A stretch of 64,000 nt of DNA, taken from assembly GCF_014648875.1 (NCBI RefSeq), contig NZ_BMRY01000003.1, positions 62,001 to 126,000 on the forward strand. The letters run 5' to 3'. Numbering within the stretch: position 1 is the stretch's first letter; each line of letters opens with the position of its first letter. The stretch comes from Streptomyces parvus. Lineage in GTDB: Bacteria > Actinomycetota > Actinomycetes > Streptomycetales > Streptomycetaceae. Shown piece by piece: positions 42,825 to 51,498 of this stretch. The position numbers and the translations under genes are program-made. The notes under the pieces were generated by a model that saw nothing but the letters and a program-made list of their open reading frames with translations, did not search any database and was not told the DNA's origin.

Positions 42825-45800
42825 ATGGACAGCGACATCACCGACACCGCAACCGACCCCCAGGGCCCCCAGGGCGGCGGCCAGGGCGATGTGGACGCCG
42901 GTGCCTACGAGGTGCTGCGGCGACGGCTCTCGGCGCAGGCCGGCGAGCTCGTACGGCGCGCCGAGGCGCTCAACACCCGCCGGACGGAGGAGTTCGGCTC
43001 GACCGGACTGCGGCTCCTGGCCACCGAGCAGGTGCGCACCGAGCACGCTTCCGTCCCGCGTGACCTCGTCGCCGTGGGCGGGCAGTTGCTGTTCGGGTTC
43101 GAGCGGGGGCCGGGGGCCCGGGGCGAGGCCGGGGTCGACGACGTCCTCCTCGTCCGGGACGCCGAAGGAGACAGCGAGGCGCCCGAGAACGGCGGCACCC
43201 TCCTCGACGACGACGGGTTCCGGCGCGAGTTCGCCTCCCTCCACCGCTACTTCCGCGACGCCCGTCTCCTCCGTCTGCGCCGGGCGGGCGGCAAGCTCCT
43301 GGCCGTCTTCCGTACGGGCGAGAACGCCGAGGACATCCGCGTGCTGCGCTGGGCCCTGGGCGCGGACGGCTCGCCCGGGGCGTTCCTGGACGCGCAGGGC
43401 GAGCGCGACCATGTGTTCCCCGCATCCCACGACTTCGACTGGACCGTCGCCGGGCGCGAGGCCCACCGCCCCGGCCGCCACCCGCACATCGCCATCGGCA
43501 AGGGCGACGGCCTCTTCGTCGACACGATCGGCGGCACCCTGACCGTCAAGGTCACCGACGACACCGAGTCGCCGGACGGGATCTACGAGGAGCCCGTCGA
43601 CGAGCCGTTGCAGTCGCTGGCCGACGCCGACGTCGAGTACGCGGAGGTCGGGCCGCTGACGCTGCTGCGCGTGCGGCCGTACAAGGAGACCGCCTGGCGG
43701 CATCTCGTCTTCAACTCCCTGCTCTCCAGCGTCCAGCGGCTCGACGGCATCGGGCCGTCCTGCCACCGCCTCCCCGAGGACCAGGGGATCATCTTCCCCG
43801 GCGGCTACTACCTCACCACCGGCACCGCGAAGACCTTCGACACCGCCGAGGAGCTGACCGAGCCGGTCTTCGAGGGCGCGGTCCGCTCGCCCAACGGGGA
43901 GGACGTGCTCTACGTCTTCCGTTCCCGCGACGGCCTGCGCAGTCTCCTCCTCCCCTACAACCTGATCCGCCAGGAGGTCGCCACCCCGCTCACCGGGCGC
44001 GGCCACGCGCTCCTGGACGACGGGACGCTGGTCCTGCTGCGGGACAACCCGGACGGGCCGGCCCGCGTGCACCCGTTGCAGCGCTGGCAGACGCCGTACG
44101 TCTCCGACACCTACGCCGCCGCCCGGCCCGCCGGGACCGGGCCGCTCGCCCGGACCGGCAACGCCGATCTGGTGCGCGGGATCTCGGACTGCCTCGCGCT
44201 CGCGCACGGCGTTCAGGACATGACGCCGACGACCGCCGTCTACGGGCAGCTCGCCGCCGACTGCGCCCGCGCCCAGGACCGGTACCACTGGCTGTCCGAC
44301 CCCGAACTGGGCGCTCTCGGCGAGCCGTTGGCCGAGCTGCGGGCCACCGCACAGCAGGTGCTGGCCGAGTTCACCGCCGTACAGGATCTGACCCGGCGGG
44401 CCGCCGACGCGCTGGAGGAGACCGCCGGGCGCATCACCGCGCTCGTGCGGCGGGTGCGCGGCGAAGTGCCCGGGTCGGCGTCCGCTTGGGTCGAGCGGCT
44501 GACCGAACTGCGGCAGGCGCACGGGCACTTGGCGACGGTCGGCGAGATGCGGTACGCGGATGTCGAGCGGATCGCGGAGCTGTCGGCCAGGACCGAGGAC
44601 GACATCGCGTCGGCCGCCCAGCGGGCCGTCTCCTTCCTCGCCCGCGAGGACGCGTTCGACGGGTATCACGCGGACATCGCGGGGCTGGTGGCCGACGCGG
44701 GGGCGCTGGAGACCGTGCGGGACGCCTCCGCCGTGACGGACCGGCTGGCGGCGATGACGGAGGGTCTCGCCACCGTCACGGACGTCGTCGCCGGTCTCGA
44801 CATCGGCGACGCCACCGTGCGCACCTCGATCCTGGAGCGGATCGCGGAGGTGCTGGGCGGGGCGAACCGGGCCCGTGCCACGCTGGACGCGCGCCGCCGG
44901 GAGCTGCTGTCGAAGGAAGGGCGGGCCGAGTTCGCCGCCGAGTTCGCGCTACTCGGGCAGGCGGTGACGGGCGCGCTCGCGGCCGCCGGATCGCCGGAGG
45001 CATGTGACGATCAACTGGCGCGGCTTCTGCTCCAGTTGGAGAACCTGGAGTCGCGGTTCGCGGAGTTCGACGACTTCCTCGCCGAGCTGGCCGAGCGCCG
45101 CACCGAGGTGTACGAGGCGTTCTCGGCACGCAAGCAGACCCTCCAGGACGAGCGGGCGCGGCGCGCCGAGCGGCTGGCCGGGTCGGCCGACCGGGTGCTG
45201 GAGACCATCGCCCGGCGGGTGGCGGCGCTCGACGATCTCGACGCCGTCCACACCTACTTCGCCTCCGACCCGATGGTCGCCAAGATCCGGCGGACCGCCG
45301 ACGAGCTGCGTGAACTCGGCGATCCGGTACGGGCGGAGGAGCTGGACGGGCGGCTGAAGGCGGCCCGTCAGGAGGCGGGCCGCGCCCTGCGCGACCGCAC
45401 CGAGCTGTACGCCGACGGCGGGTCCGTGATCAAGCTGGGCCGCCACCGCTTCGCGGTGAACACCCAGCCGTTCGACCTGACGCTCGTGCCCTCCGGGGAG
45501 AGCCTCGTCTTCGCGCTGACCGGGACGGACTACCGGGCCCCGGTCACCGACCCGGCGTTCTCGGCGGCCCGGCCGTACTGGGAGCAGCTGCTCCCCTCGG
45601 AGAACGCCGCCGTCTACCGCGCCGAGCACCTCGCCGCCCGGCTTCTCGACGAGCACGGGGCGGACCGGCTGGCCGCGCTGTCCGAAGCCGAACTGTCCAA
45701 GGTGGTGCGGGAGTCGGCCGCCGAGGCATACGACGAGGGGTACACCCGGGGCGTCCACGACGAGGACGCCACCGCGATCCTGGCCGCCCTGCTGCGCCTG

Positions 45801-47852
45801 CACCCGGGCGCCGGGCTGCTGCGCCACGAGCCGGCCGTCCGCGCGGCGGCCCAGCTCTTCTGGGCGTACGGAACCGAGGAAGCGCGGCGCACCTCCTGGA
45901 CCAGGCGCGCGGTCTCCCTGGCCCGGGCCCGCGACACTTTCGGCCTGGCCCCGGCCATCGCGGTGCTCCAGGAGGAGTGGGCGACGACGATCGGCTCGCC
46001 GTCCCCCTCCGCACCGGCCCACGCCGTCGCCGCGTACCTCTTCGAGGAGCTGACCACCGGACCCTCCGGGTTCGTCGTGGGTTCCCCGATCCGGACCTTC
46101 CTGGAAGCGTTCCACCGGGCGGCGGGCCCCGACGCGTACGGGGACGACCTCGCGGCCCTCGGCGACGACCTGGCCGCGCGCCGGCAGCTCGTGGAGGGCT
46201 GGATCGCCCCGTACGCCGAGGCCACGGGGGCGGACCTCGGCGACGGCGATCTGGCGGAGGCCGTCGCGGTGGAGCTCTGCCCGGAACTGGAGCGGTACGC
46301 GTGCGACGCGCCGCTCACCGAGCGACTTGAGGGGCTCCTCGGCGATCACCCGCGCATCGCGGGCGGCGGGGCCCTCACCGTACGGCTCGACGAACTCCTC
46401 GCCCGTACCGCCGGGTTCCGCGACGACGTCGTGCCCGGGTTCCGTGCCTACCAGCGGCTGCGCACCTCCCTGGTGGACGCCGAGCGCGGACGGCTGCGGC
46501 TGGACGACCACCGGCCGCGCGTGATGTCGGCGTTCGTCCGCAACCGGCTGCTCGACGAGGTGTACCTGCCGCTGATCGGCGACAGCCTGGCCAAGCAGCT
46601 CGGCACCGCCGACGCCGACCGGCGCACCGACTCGCAGGGTCTGCTCCTGCTCGTCTCGCCGCCCGGCTACGGCAAGACGACGCTGATGGAGTACGTCGCG
46701 GACCGGCTCGGCATGGTCCTCGTCAAGATCAGCGGTCCGAACCTGGGCCACGACGTGACCTCTCTCGACCCGGAGCAGGCCCCGAGCGCCACCGCCCGGC
46801 AGGAGATCGAGAAGATCAACTTCGCGCTGGAGGCGGGCAGCAACACGCTCCTCTACCTCGACGACATCCAGCACACCTCGCCCGAACTGCTCCAGAAGTT
46901 CATCCCGTTGTGCGACGCCACGCGCCGTATCGAGGGCGTGCGGGACGGCGAACCGCGCAGCTACGACCTGCGGGGCAAGCGGTTCGCGGTGTGCATGGCG
47001 GGCAACCCGTACACCGAGTCCGGCGAGCAGTTCCGGATCCCCGACATGCTCGCCAACCGGGCGGACGTGTGGAACCTCGGCGAGGTGCTGAGCGGCCGCG
47101 AGGACGTCTTCGCGCTGAGCTTCGTGGAGAACGCGCTGACCGCCAACCCGGTTCTCGCCCCGCTGGCCGCCCGCTCCCGCGACGATCTGGCGCTGCTGGT
47201 GCGGCTGGCGGGCGGCAGCGACCCGGCCGCACGCGCCGAGCACCTGGAACACCCTTACAGTGCTGCTGAGTTGGACCGCATCCTGGCGGTGCTGCGCCAT
47301 CTCCTCACGGCCCGGGACACCGTGCTCGCGGTGAACGCCGCGTACATCGCGTCGGCCGCGCAGACGGACGCCACCCGCACCGAACCGCCGTTCCGGCTCC
47401 AGGGCTCGTACCGCAACATGAACAAGATCGCCGAGCGGATCGTGCCGGTGATGAACGACGACGAACTGTCCGCCGTCATCGACGACCACTACGCGGGCGA
47501 GGCCCAGACGCTCACCACGGGCGCCGAGGCGAACCTGCTGAAGCTGGCAGCCCTGCGTGGCACGCTCACCGCCGAACAGGCGGAGCGGTGGGCGGCGATC
47601 AGCGGTTCCTACGTCCGCAACCAGGCACTCGGCGGGCCGGACGGCGACCCGGTGACCCGGGCCGTGGCCGCACTGGGGCTGCTCGCGGACCGGATCGCGG
47701 CGGTCGAGACGGCGATCCAGCGGGCGGCGGACCCCCGGCACCTGCTGGCGGGCACCCAGGGAGCCGCCAACGGCGGGGCGGCCGGCGGCGGGACGGTCAA
47801 CGACCGGCCCACCCCCGGCCGTCATGCGAAGATCACAAACGCTCCACACTGA
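42825..47852 (+). CDS. Giant AAA ATPase of the DUF3686 'DNA repair ATPase' type
   Basis: A 1,675-residue cytosolic protein. Residues 1-500 form a DUF3686-like beta-rich region (LLFGFERGPGARGEAGVDD, HIAIGKGDGLFVDTIGGTL). Then come long coiled-coil segments (about 520-860) and a second globular part, and from about 1,270 an AAA module: Walker A PPGYGKTTLMEYVADRL (near 1,283), Walker B NTLLYLDDIQHTSPELLQKF (near 1,342) and a sensor/Arg-finger segment FRIPDMLANRADVWN. The annotation 'DNA repair ATPase' is traditional; no repair activity is established that I know of. ATG 42825 has GGGAG nine bases upstream. It follows the flotillin gene on the same strand, and the same pairing is seen in other genomes from memory, which suggests an ATPase working on or with the SPFH assembly. 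Confidence 0.85.
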   Translation: MDSDITDTATDPQGPQGGGQGDVDAGAYEVLRRRLSAQAGELVRRAEALNTRRTEEFGSTGLRLLATEQVRTEHASVPRDLVAVGGQLLFGFERGPGARGEAGVDDVLLVRDAEGDSEAPENGGTLLDDDGFRREFASLHRYFRDARLLRLRRAGGKLLAVFRTGENAEDIRVLRWALGADGSPGAFLDAQGERDHVFPASHDFDWTVAGREAHRPGRHPHIAIGKGDGLFVDTIGGTLTVKVTDDTESPDGIYEEPVDEPLQSLADADVEYAEVGPLTLLRVRPYKETAWRHLVFNSLLSSVQRLDGIGPSCHRLPEDQGIIFPGGYYLTTGTAKTFDTAEELTEPVFEGAVRSPNGEDVLYVFRSRDGLRSLLLPYNLIRQEVATPLTGRGHALLDDGTLVLLRDNPDGPARVHPLQRWQTPYVSDTYAAARPAGTGPLARTGNADLVRGISDCLALAHGVQDMTPTTAVYGQLAADCARAQDRYHWLSDPELGALGEPLAELRATAQQVLAEFTAVQDLTRRAADALEETAGRITALVRRVRGEVPGSASAWVERLTELRQAHGHLATVGEMRYADVERIAELSARTEDDIASAAQRAVSFLAREDAFDGYHADIAGLVADAGALETVRDASAVTDRLAAMTEGLATVTDVVAGLDIGDATVRTSILERIAEVLGGANRARATLDARRRELLSKEGRAEFAAEFALLGQAVTGALAAAGSPEACDDQLARLLLQLENLESRFAEFDDFLAELAERRTEVYEAFSARKQTLQDERARRAERLAGSADRVLETIARRVAALDDLDAVHTYFASDPMVAKIRRTADELRELGDPVRAEELDGRLKAARQEAGRALRDRTELYADGGSVIKLGRHRFAVNTQPFDLTLVPSGESLVFALTGTDYRAPVTDPAFSAARPYWEQLLPSENAAVYRAEHLAARLLDEHGADRLAALSEAELSKVVRESAAEAYDEGYTRGVHDEDATAILAALLRLHPGAGLLRHEPAVRAAAQLFWAYGTEEARRTSWTRRAVSLARARDTFGLAPAIAVLQEEWATTIGSPSPSAPAHAVAAYLFEELTTGPSGFVVGSPIRTFLEAFHRAAGPDAYGDDLAALGDDLAARRQLVEGWIAPYAEATGADLGDGDLAEAVAVELCPELERYACDAPLTERLEGLLGDHPRIAGGGALTVRLDELLARTAGFRDDVVPGFRAYQRLRTSLVDAERGRLRLDDHRPRVMSAFVRNRLLDEVYLPLIGDSLAKQLGTADADRRTDSQGLLLLVSPPGYGKTTLMEYVADRLGMVLVKISGPNLGHDVTSLDPEQAPSATARQEIEKINFALEAGSNTLLYLDDIQHTSPELLQKFIPLCDATRRIEGVRDGEPRSYDLRGKRFAVCMAGNPYTESGEQFRIPDMLANRADVWNLGEVLSGREDVFALSFVENALTANPVLAPLAARSRDDLALLVRLAGGSDPAARAEHLEHPYSAAELDRILAVLRHLLTARDTVLAVNAAYIASAAQTDATRTEPPFRLQGSYRNMNKIAERIVPVMNDDELSAVIDDHYAGEAQTLTTGAEANLLKLAALRGTLTAEQAERWAAISGSYVRNQALGGPDGDPVTRAVAALGLLADRIAAVETAIQRAADPRHLLAGTQGAANGGAAGGGTVNDRPTPGRHAKITNAPH

Positions 47853-47892
47853 TCGGCACCGATCGGGAAGACCGAGCCGGAAGGATCACGGC

Positions 47893-49914
47893 ATGCTGGG
47901 TTTCGTGCCTCCACTCCCTCAGCAGCCGGGACGGCCGCCGGCCTCCGGTCACATGATCGTCTGCGGCGACGACGCGCTGGCGCGCCGGCTCGCCGTGGAG
48001 CTTCGCTACATCTACGGCGAACGGGTCACGCTGCTCCTGCCGCCGGGCCGGGACCCGAGCAGCCCCGAGACACCCCTGACCCAACGGGGGCGGGCGGCAG
48101 CCCTGTTCGGCCGGATGTCTGCAGCGATGAGCCGCGCGGGCAACGGCAGCGGGACCACCGGCGGCAACGGAGCCACCGGCGGCAGCGGCGACACCAACGC
48201 CGGGGTCGAGGCCGTCCGCATCATGGAGGCCCCCGAGCCCTCAGACGACGCCCTGGAGGAGGCGGGCATCGACCGGGCCGCCGCCCTCGCCCTCGTCTAC
48301 GACGACGACGAGCGCAACATCCGCGCCGCCCTGACCGCCCGCCGCCTCAACCCCCGTCTGCGGCTGGTGATCCGGCTCTACAACCGCAAGCTCGGACAGC
48401 ATCTGGAGGAGCTGCTCGACCAGGCGGCGGCCGTCGCCATGCCCGGGATCGATCCGGCGCTGCTGGACGCCTCCACCACCGTCCTGTCCGACGCCGACAC
48501 CGCCGCCCCGGCCCTCGCCGCCACCGCCCTGACCGGCAGCAGCAAGGTCATCCAGGCCGAGGGGCTGCTCCTGCGCGCCGCCGAGCGCCCGCCGCCGCGT
48601 TCCGGCGAGAGGGCCGACCCCGGGCTGTGCACCCTCGCCCTGCTCTCCTCCACCACCAACGACCCGGCCGGCGCGGAGGGTTCGGACAGCAGCGGCGACG
48701 AGGCCCCGCGGCTCCTGCCCGACGAACGCGCCGTCGCCGAGTCGACCGGCCGGGGCACGGTGGTCCTCGAAGCGATCAGCCGCGCCGATCCGGCACGGTC
48801 CGCGACCCGGATGGGAGGCAGGGGCGCGCCGCTCTCCCAGATCTTCTCGCGCCGGCTGCGCTGGTCGGCCCTCGGCTTCGCGCTCGCCGCGGTGGCGCTG
48901 GTGATCGCCTCGCTGCTGACCACGAAGGACACCGCGCTCCACTCCGCCTACCTGACCGTCCTCGACCTGCTGGGCATGAACGACCCGGCCGAGGGCGCGC
49001 CGCCGGCCCGGCAGATCATCCAGATCCTCTCCGGCATCGCCGGTCTGCTCCTGCTGCCGCTGCTGATCGCCGCCGTTCTGGAGGCGTTCGGCACCCTGCG
49101 CACCGCCTCCTCGCTGCGCCGCCCGCCCCGAGGCCTCGGGGGGCACGTGGTGCTGCTGGGGCTCGGCAAGATCGGTACGCGCGTCCTCGTACGCCTGCGG
49201 GAACTCGACATCCCCGTGGTCGTCGTCGAGGAGGACCCCGAGGCGCGGGGCATCCCGCTGGCCCGCTCCCTGCATGTGCCGACCGTCATCGGCGACGTCA
49301 CGCAGGAGGGCGTCCTCGAAGCCGCCAAGGTCTACCGCGCCCGCGCCCTCCTCGCGCTCACCAGCATCGACACGACGAACCTCGAAGCGGCGCTGTACGC
49401 CCGCTCGGTGAAGCCGGACCTGAGGGTGGCGCTGCGGCTGTACGACGACGAGTTCGCCACCGCCGTCTACCGCACCCTGCGCACCGCCCACCCCCAGGCC
49501 CTGACCCGCTCGCGATCGGTCTCCCATCTCGCCGCCCCGGCGTTCGCGGGCGCCATGATGGGCCGCCAGATCCTCGGCGCGATCCCGGTCGAGCGCAAGG
49601 TGATGCTGTTCGCCGCGCTGGAGGTCGCCGGGCACCCGCAGTTGGAGGGCCACACGGTCGAGCAGACGTTCCGGGCCGGTGCCTGGCGGGTCCTGGCCAT
49701 CGACGCCACCCCGCCCGCCGACCGCAACCCGGACCTCGCCGCCCTGCCCCCGTTCGACCCGGAGGGAGACGCGACGCCGCCGCCCTCCGGCCTCGTCTGG
49801 GACCTGCACCCCGGCTACGTCCTGCGCGCCCAGGACCGGGTGGTGATCGCCGCCACCCGCCGGGGCCTCGCGGAGCTGCTGCGCCGGCAGCGGTCGGCGG
49901 TGCCGGGGCGGTAA
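47893..49914 (+). CDS. Membrane NAD-binding protein with two RCK (TrkA-N) domains
   Basis: A 673-residue protein. An N-terminal RCK-like domain (about residues 18-205: GHMIVCGDDALARRLAVEL, ALVYDDDERNIRAALTARR) is followed by a variable Gly/Ser-rich stretch. Two transmembrane helices come next (about 322-342 and 378-398), then a second RCK domain (about 415-560) with the Rossmann motif VVLLGLGKIGTRVLVRLREL and TSIDTTNLEAALYARSVKP. The layout resembles the CASTOR/POLLUX/SynK-like channels with tandem RCK domains, but there is no evident selectivity filter between the helices; GMNDPAEGAPP takes its place. Potassium handling or redox sensing is possible. It starts 41 bases after the ATPase gene, so the cluster may be one transcript. 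Confidence 0.8.
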   Translation: MLGFVPPLPQQPGRPPASGHMIVCGDDALARRLAVELRYIYGERVTLLLPPGRDPSSPETPLTQRGRAAALFGRMSAAMSRAGNGSGTTGGNGATGGSGDTNAGVEAVRIMEAPEPSDDALEEAGIDRAAALALVYDDDERNIRAALTARRLNPRLRLVIRLYNRKLGQHLEELLDQAAAVAMPGIDPALLDASTTVLSDADTAAPALAATALTGSSKVIQAEGLLLRAAERPPPRSGERADPGLCTLALLSSTTNDPAGAEGSDSSGDEAPRLLPDERAVAESTGRGTVVLEAISRADPARSATRMGGRGAPLSQIFSRRLRWSALGFALAAVALVIASLLTTKDTALHSAYLTVLDLLGMNDPAEGAPPARQIIQILSGIAGLLLLPLLIAAVLEAFGTLRTASSLRRPPRGLGGHVVLLGLGKIGTRVLVRLRELDIPVVVVEEDPEARGIPLARSLHVPTVIGDVTQEGVLEAAKVYRARALLALTSIDTTNLEAALYARSVKPDLRVALRLYDDEFATAVYRTLRTAHPQALTRSRSVSHLAAPAFAGAMMGRQILGAIPVERKVMLFAALEVAGHPQLEGHTVEQTFRAGAWRVLAIDATPPADRNPDLAALPPFDPEGDATPPPSGLVWDLHPGYVLRAQDRVVIAATRRGLAELLRRQRSAVPGR

Positions 49915-49916
49915 GC

Positions 49917-49975
49917 CGGTTCGCGGGGGCGGTTCGCGGGCGGGCGGTTCGCGGGCGGGCGGTTCGCGGGCGGGG
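49917..49975. repeat. 15-bp tandem repeat
   Basis: About four head-to-tail copies of cggttcgcgggcggg between the RCK protein stop and the trpS stop. The copies differ by one or two bases. They lie between convergent genes; no hairpin was seen. Confidence 0.8.
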
Positions 49976-49998
49976 CTCCCCGTCCGTCGCCCGCCCGG

Positions 49999-51129
49999 CT
50001 ACCGGAACGCGCCCATCGCCTCCCTGACCTCGTCCAGCGTGGCCTCCGCCAGTGCGTTCGCCCGCTCGTTGCCCGCGCGGAGCACCGACCGTACGTACGT
50101 CAGGTCCTTCGCGTACTCCGCCCGCCGGGCCCGGAAGGGCTCCAGGTGGCTGTTGACCGCGTCGGTCACCGTCCGCTTCAGAGCGGCGGCTCCGCCGTCG
50201 CCGATCTCCGCCGCGACCTCGTGCGGGTCCCGGTCGAGGCAGAGAGCGGCCAGCAGGACCAGGGACGAGACGTTCGGGCGGGCGTCGGGGTCGTACGTGA
50301 TGTGCCGGTCGGCGTCCGTCGTCGCGCCCTTGATCAGGCGGGCCGTCTCGTCGGCGGTGGCGGAGAGCGGCACGGAGTTGGCCCGGCTCTTGCTCATCTT
50401 CGTACCGTCCGTGCCGAGCAGCAGGGGCGCGGCGGAGAGCAGGATGTCGGGTTCCGGGAAGACCTGGCCGTACCGCTCGTTGAACCGGCGGGCGATCGTC
50501 CGGGTGACCTCCAGGTGGGGCGCCTGGTCCCGGCCGACCGGAACCAGGTTTCCCTTGCAGGACAGGATGTCGGCGGCCTGGTGGACCGGGTAGGTGAGCA
50601 TCAGCCCGCTGACCGTGGACTGCCGGGAGTGCGCGATCTCGTCCTTGACCGTGGGGTTGCGGTTCAGCTCAGCGACGGAGACCAGGCTGAGGAAGGGCAG
50701 CATGAGCTGGTTGAGCGCGGGGACGGCGCTGTGGCAGAAGACGGTGGACCGGGCGGGGTCGATGCCGAGGGCCAGGTAGTCCAGGAGCAGCCCGTCGGTG
50801 TACTCCGCCAGCCTCTCCGCGGTGTCACGGTCGGTGATGACCTGGTAGTCGGGGATGAGGACGATGACGTCCACGCCGAGATCCTGGAGGCGGACCCGGT
50901 TGCGCAGGGAGCCGAAGTAGTGGCCGAGGTGAAGGGCGCCGGTGGGGCGGTCCCCGGTGAGGACCCGGAAGCTGCCGGGGTCCCGGGCGATGCGGTGCTC
51001 CAGCTCGGCGGTCCGGCTCTCGGTGACGCGGCTTTCGGTGACGCGGCTTTCGGTGACGCGGTTCTCGGTGACGCGGTTCTCGTTGGCCCGGGGCTCGGTG
51101 CTTCGGGGCTCGTCGGTGGTCGTGGTCAT
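49999..51129 (-). CDS. trpS: Tryptophanyl-tRNA synthetase
   Basis: Class I synthetase that charges tRNA-Trp, 376 residues. The HIGH-type motif is PTGALHLGHYFGSL and the KMSKS motif is LLGTDGTKMSKSRANSVPL. Also visible are LTYPVHQAADILSCKGNLVPVG and DQAPHLEVTRTIARRF. Unlike most TrpRS it has an N-terminal extension with five-residue repeats (TENRV/TESRV, about residues 18-40), a low-complexity spacer with no role in the family fold. ATG 51129 is preceded by GAGGAGAGG. The leader contains a Trp-Trp peptide and a terminator (see those entries), so expression should rise when charged tRNA-Trp falls. That regulation is known for the indolmycin-resistant auxiliary TrpRS of S. coelicolor; this gene may be its counterpart. 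Confidence 0.93.
   Translation of the reverse strand: MTTTTDEPRSTEPRANENRVTENRVTESRVTESRVTESRTAELEHRIARDPGSFRVLTGDRPTGALHLGHYFGSLRNRVRLQDLGVDVIVLIPDYQVITDRDTAERLAEYTDGLLLDYLALGIDPARSTVFCHSAVPALNQLMLPFLSLVSVAELNRNPTVKDEIAHSRQSTVSGLMLTYPVHQAADILSCKGNLVPVGRDQAPHLEVTRTIARRFNERYGQVFPEPDILLSAAPLLLGTDGTKMSKSRANSVPLSATADETARLIKGATTDADRHITYDPDARPNVSSLVLLAALCLDRDPHEVAAEIGDGGAAALKRTVTDAVNSHLEPFRARRAEYAKDLTYVRSVLRAGNERANALAEATLDEVREAMGAFR
51017..51091 (-). repeat. Five 15-bp repeats encoding TES/NRV pentapeptides in trpS
   Basis: Units at 51017-51031, 51032-51046, 51047-51061, 51062-51076 and 51077-51091, with consensus ctttcggtgacgcgg; the last has diverged. The unit is a multiple of three, so copy number can vary without frameshift. 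They encode the N-terminal extension outside the catalytic fold. Confidence 0.9.
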
Positions 51130-51229
51130 GGTGGGTGCCTCTCCTCGCGTGAGTGATACGTGAGGGACGGCCCCGCCGGTGAGCGCCGCTGCGCTCCGTC
51201 TTCCGTGTCCGCGCCGTACGAGGGCAGCG

Positions 51230-51257
51230 AAAAGGGCCGTCCATGTCGAACGGCCCT
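51230..51257 (-). terminator. Attenuator terminator of trpS
   Basis: On the minus strand GGGCCGT (51256-51250) and ACGGCCC (51240-51234) pair around a nine-base loop and are followed by TTTT (51233-51230), an intrinsic terminator about 100 bases before the trpS ATG. CGGCC in the region just after the leader peptide stop (about 51279-51275) can pair with GGCCG of the terminator arm, offering the competing antiterminator. Confidence 0.8.
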
Positions 51258-51284
51258 GGTTCCGTGCAGATGCTGTGGCCGCTC

Positions 51285-51326
51285 CTATGAGGAGCGCCAC
51301 CAGTTTCGGCACGGGACGGAGGTCAT
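51285..51326 (-). CDS. Leader peptide of trpS, MTSVPCRNWWRSS
   Basis: A 13-residue reading frame from ATG 51326 to TAG 51285. Codons 9 and 10 are consecutive TGG (51302-51297), the hallmark of a Trp-sensing leader peptide. There is no RBS: the likely -10 TACACT (51338-51333) is separated from the A of the ATG by six bases, so the transcript probably starts at the ATG and is translated as a leaderless mRNA. Ribosome stalling at the Trp codons should free the downstream RNA to form an antiterminator. The peptide itself needs no function. Confidence 0.8.
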   Translation of the reverse strand: MTSVPCRNWWRSS

Positions 51327-51332
51327 GGGCCG

Positions 51333-51358
51333 AGTGTAGCGGCCCCACGCCCGGCTGA
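51333..51358 (-). promoter_or_regulatory. Predicted promoter of the trpS leader transcript
   Basis: The -10 hexamer TACACT lies at 51338-51333 with a weak -35-like ctgtca about 17 bases upstream. The start would coincide with the ATG of the leader peptide. The rest of the 370-base gap up to the monooxygenase gene contains the direct repeat gttcaacgttcaac near 51417-51430, perhaps part of the opposite promoter. Confidence 0.5.
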
Positions 51359-51498
51359 CAGGTGCCCGGCGAGCGGACGTGGAATAGGTCGGAGGGAGGT
51401 CCCGTTGTAGGGTGTAGTTCAACGTTCAACCAAATCGGTCAGGGCCTCCGGATCTCCGAATCTCCGGACCCCGGCCAGGTCTCAGGAAGGCGGACGCC

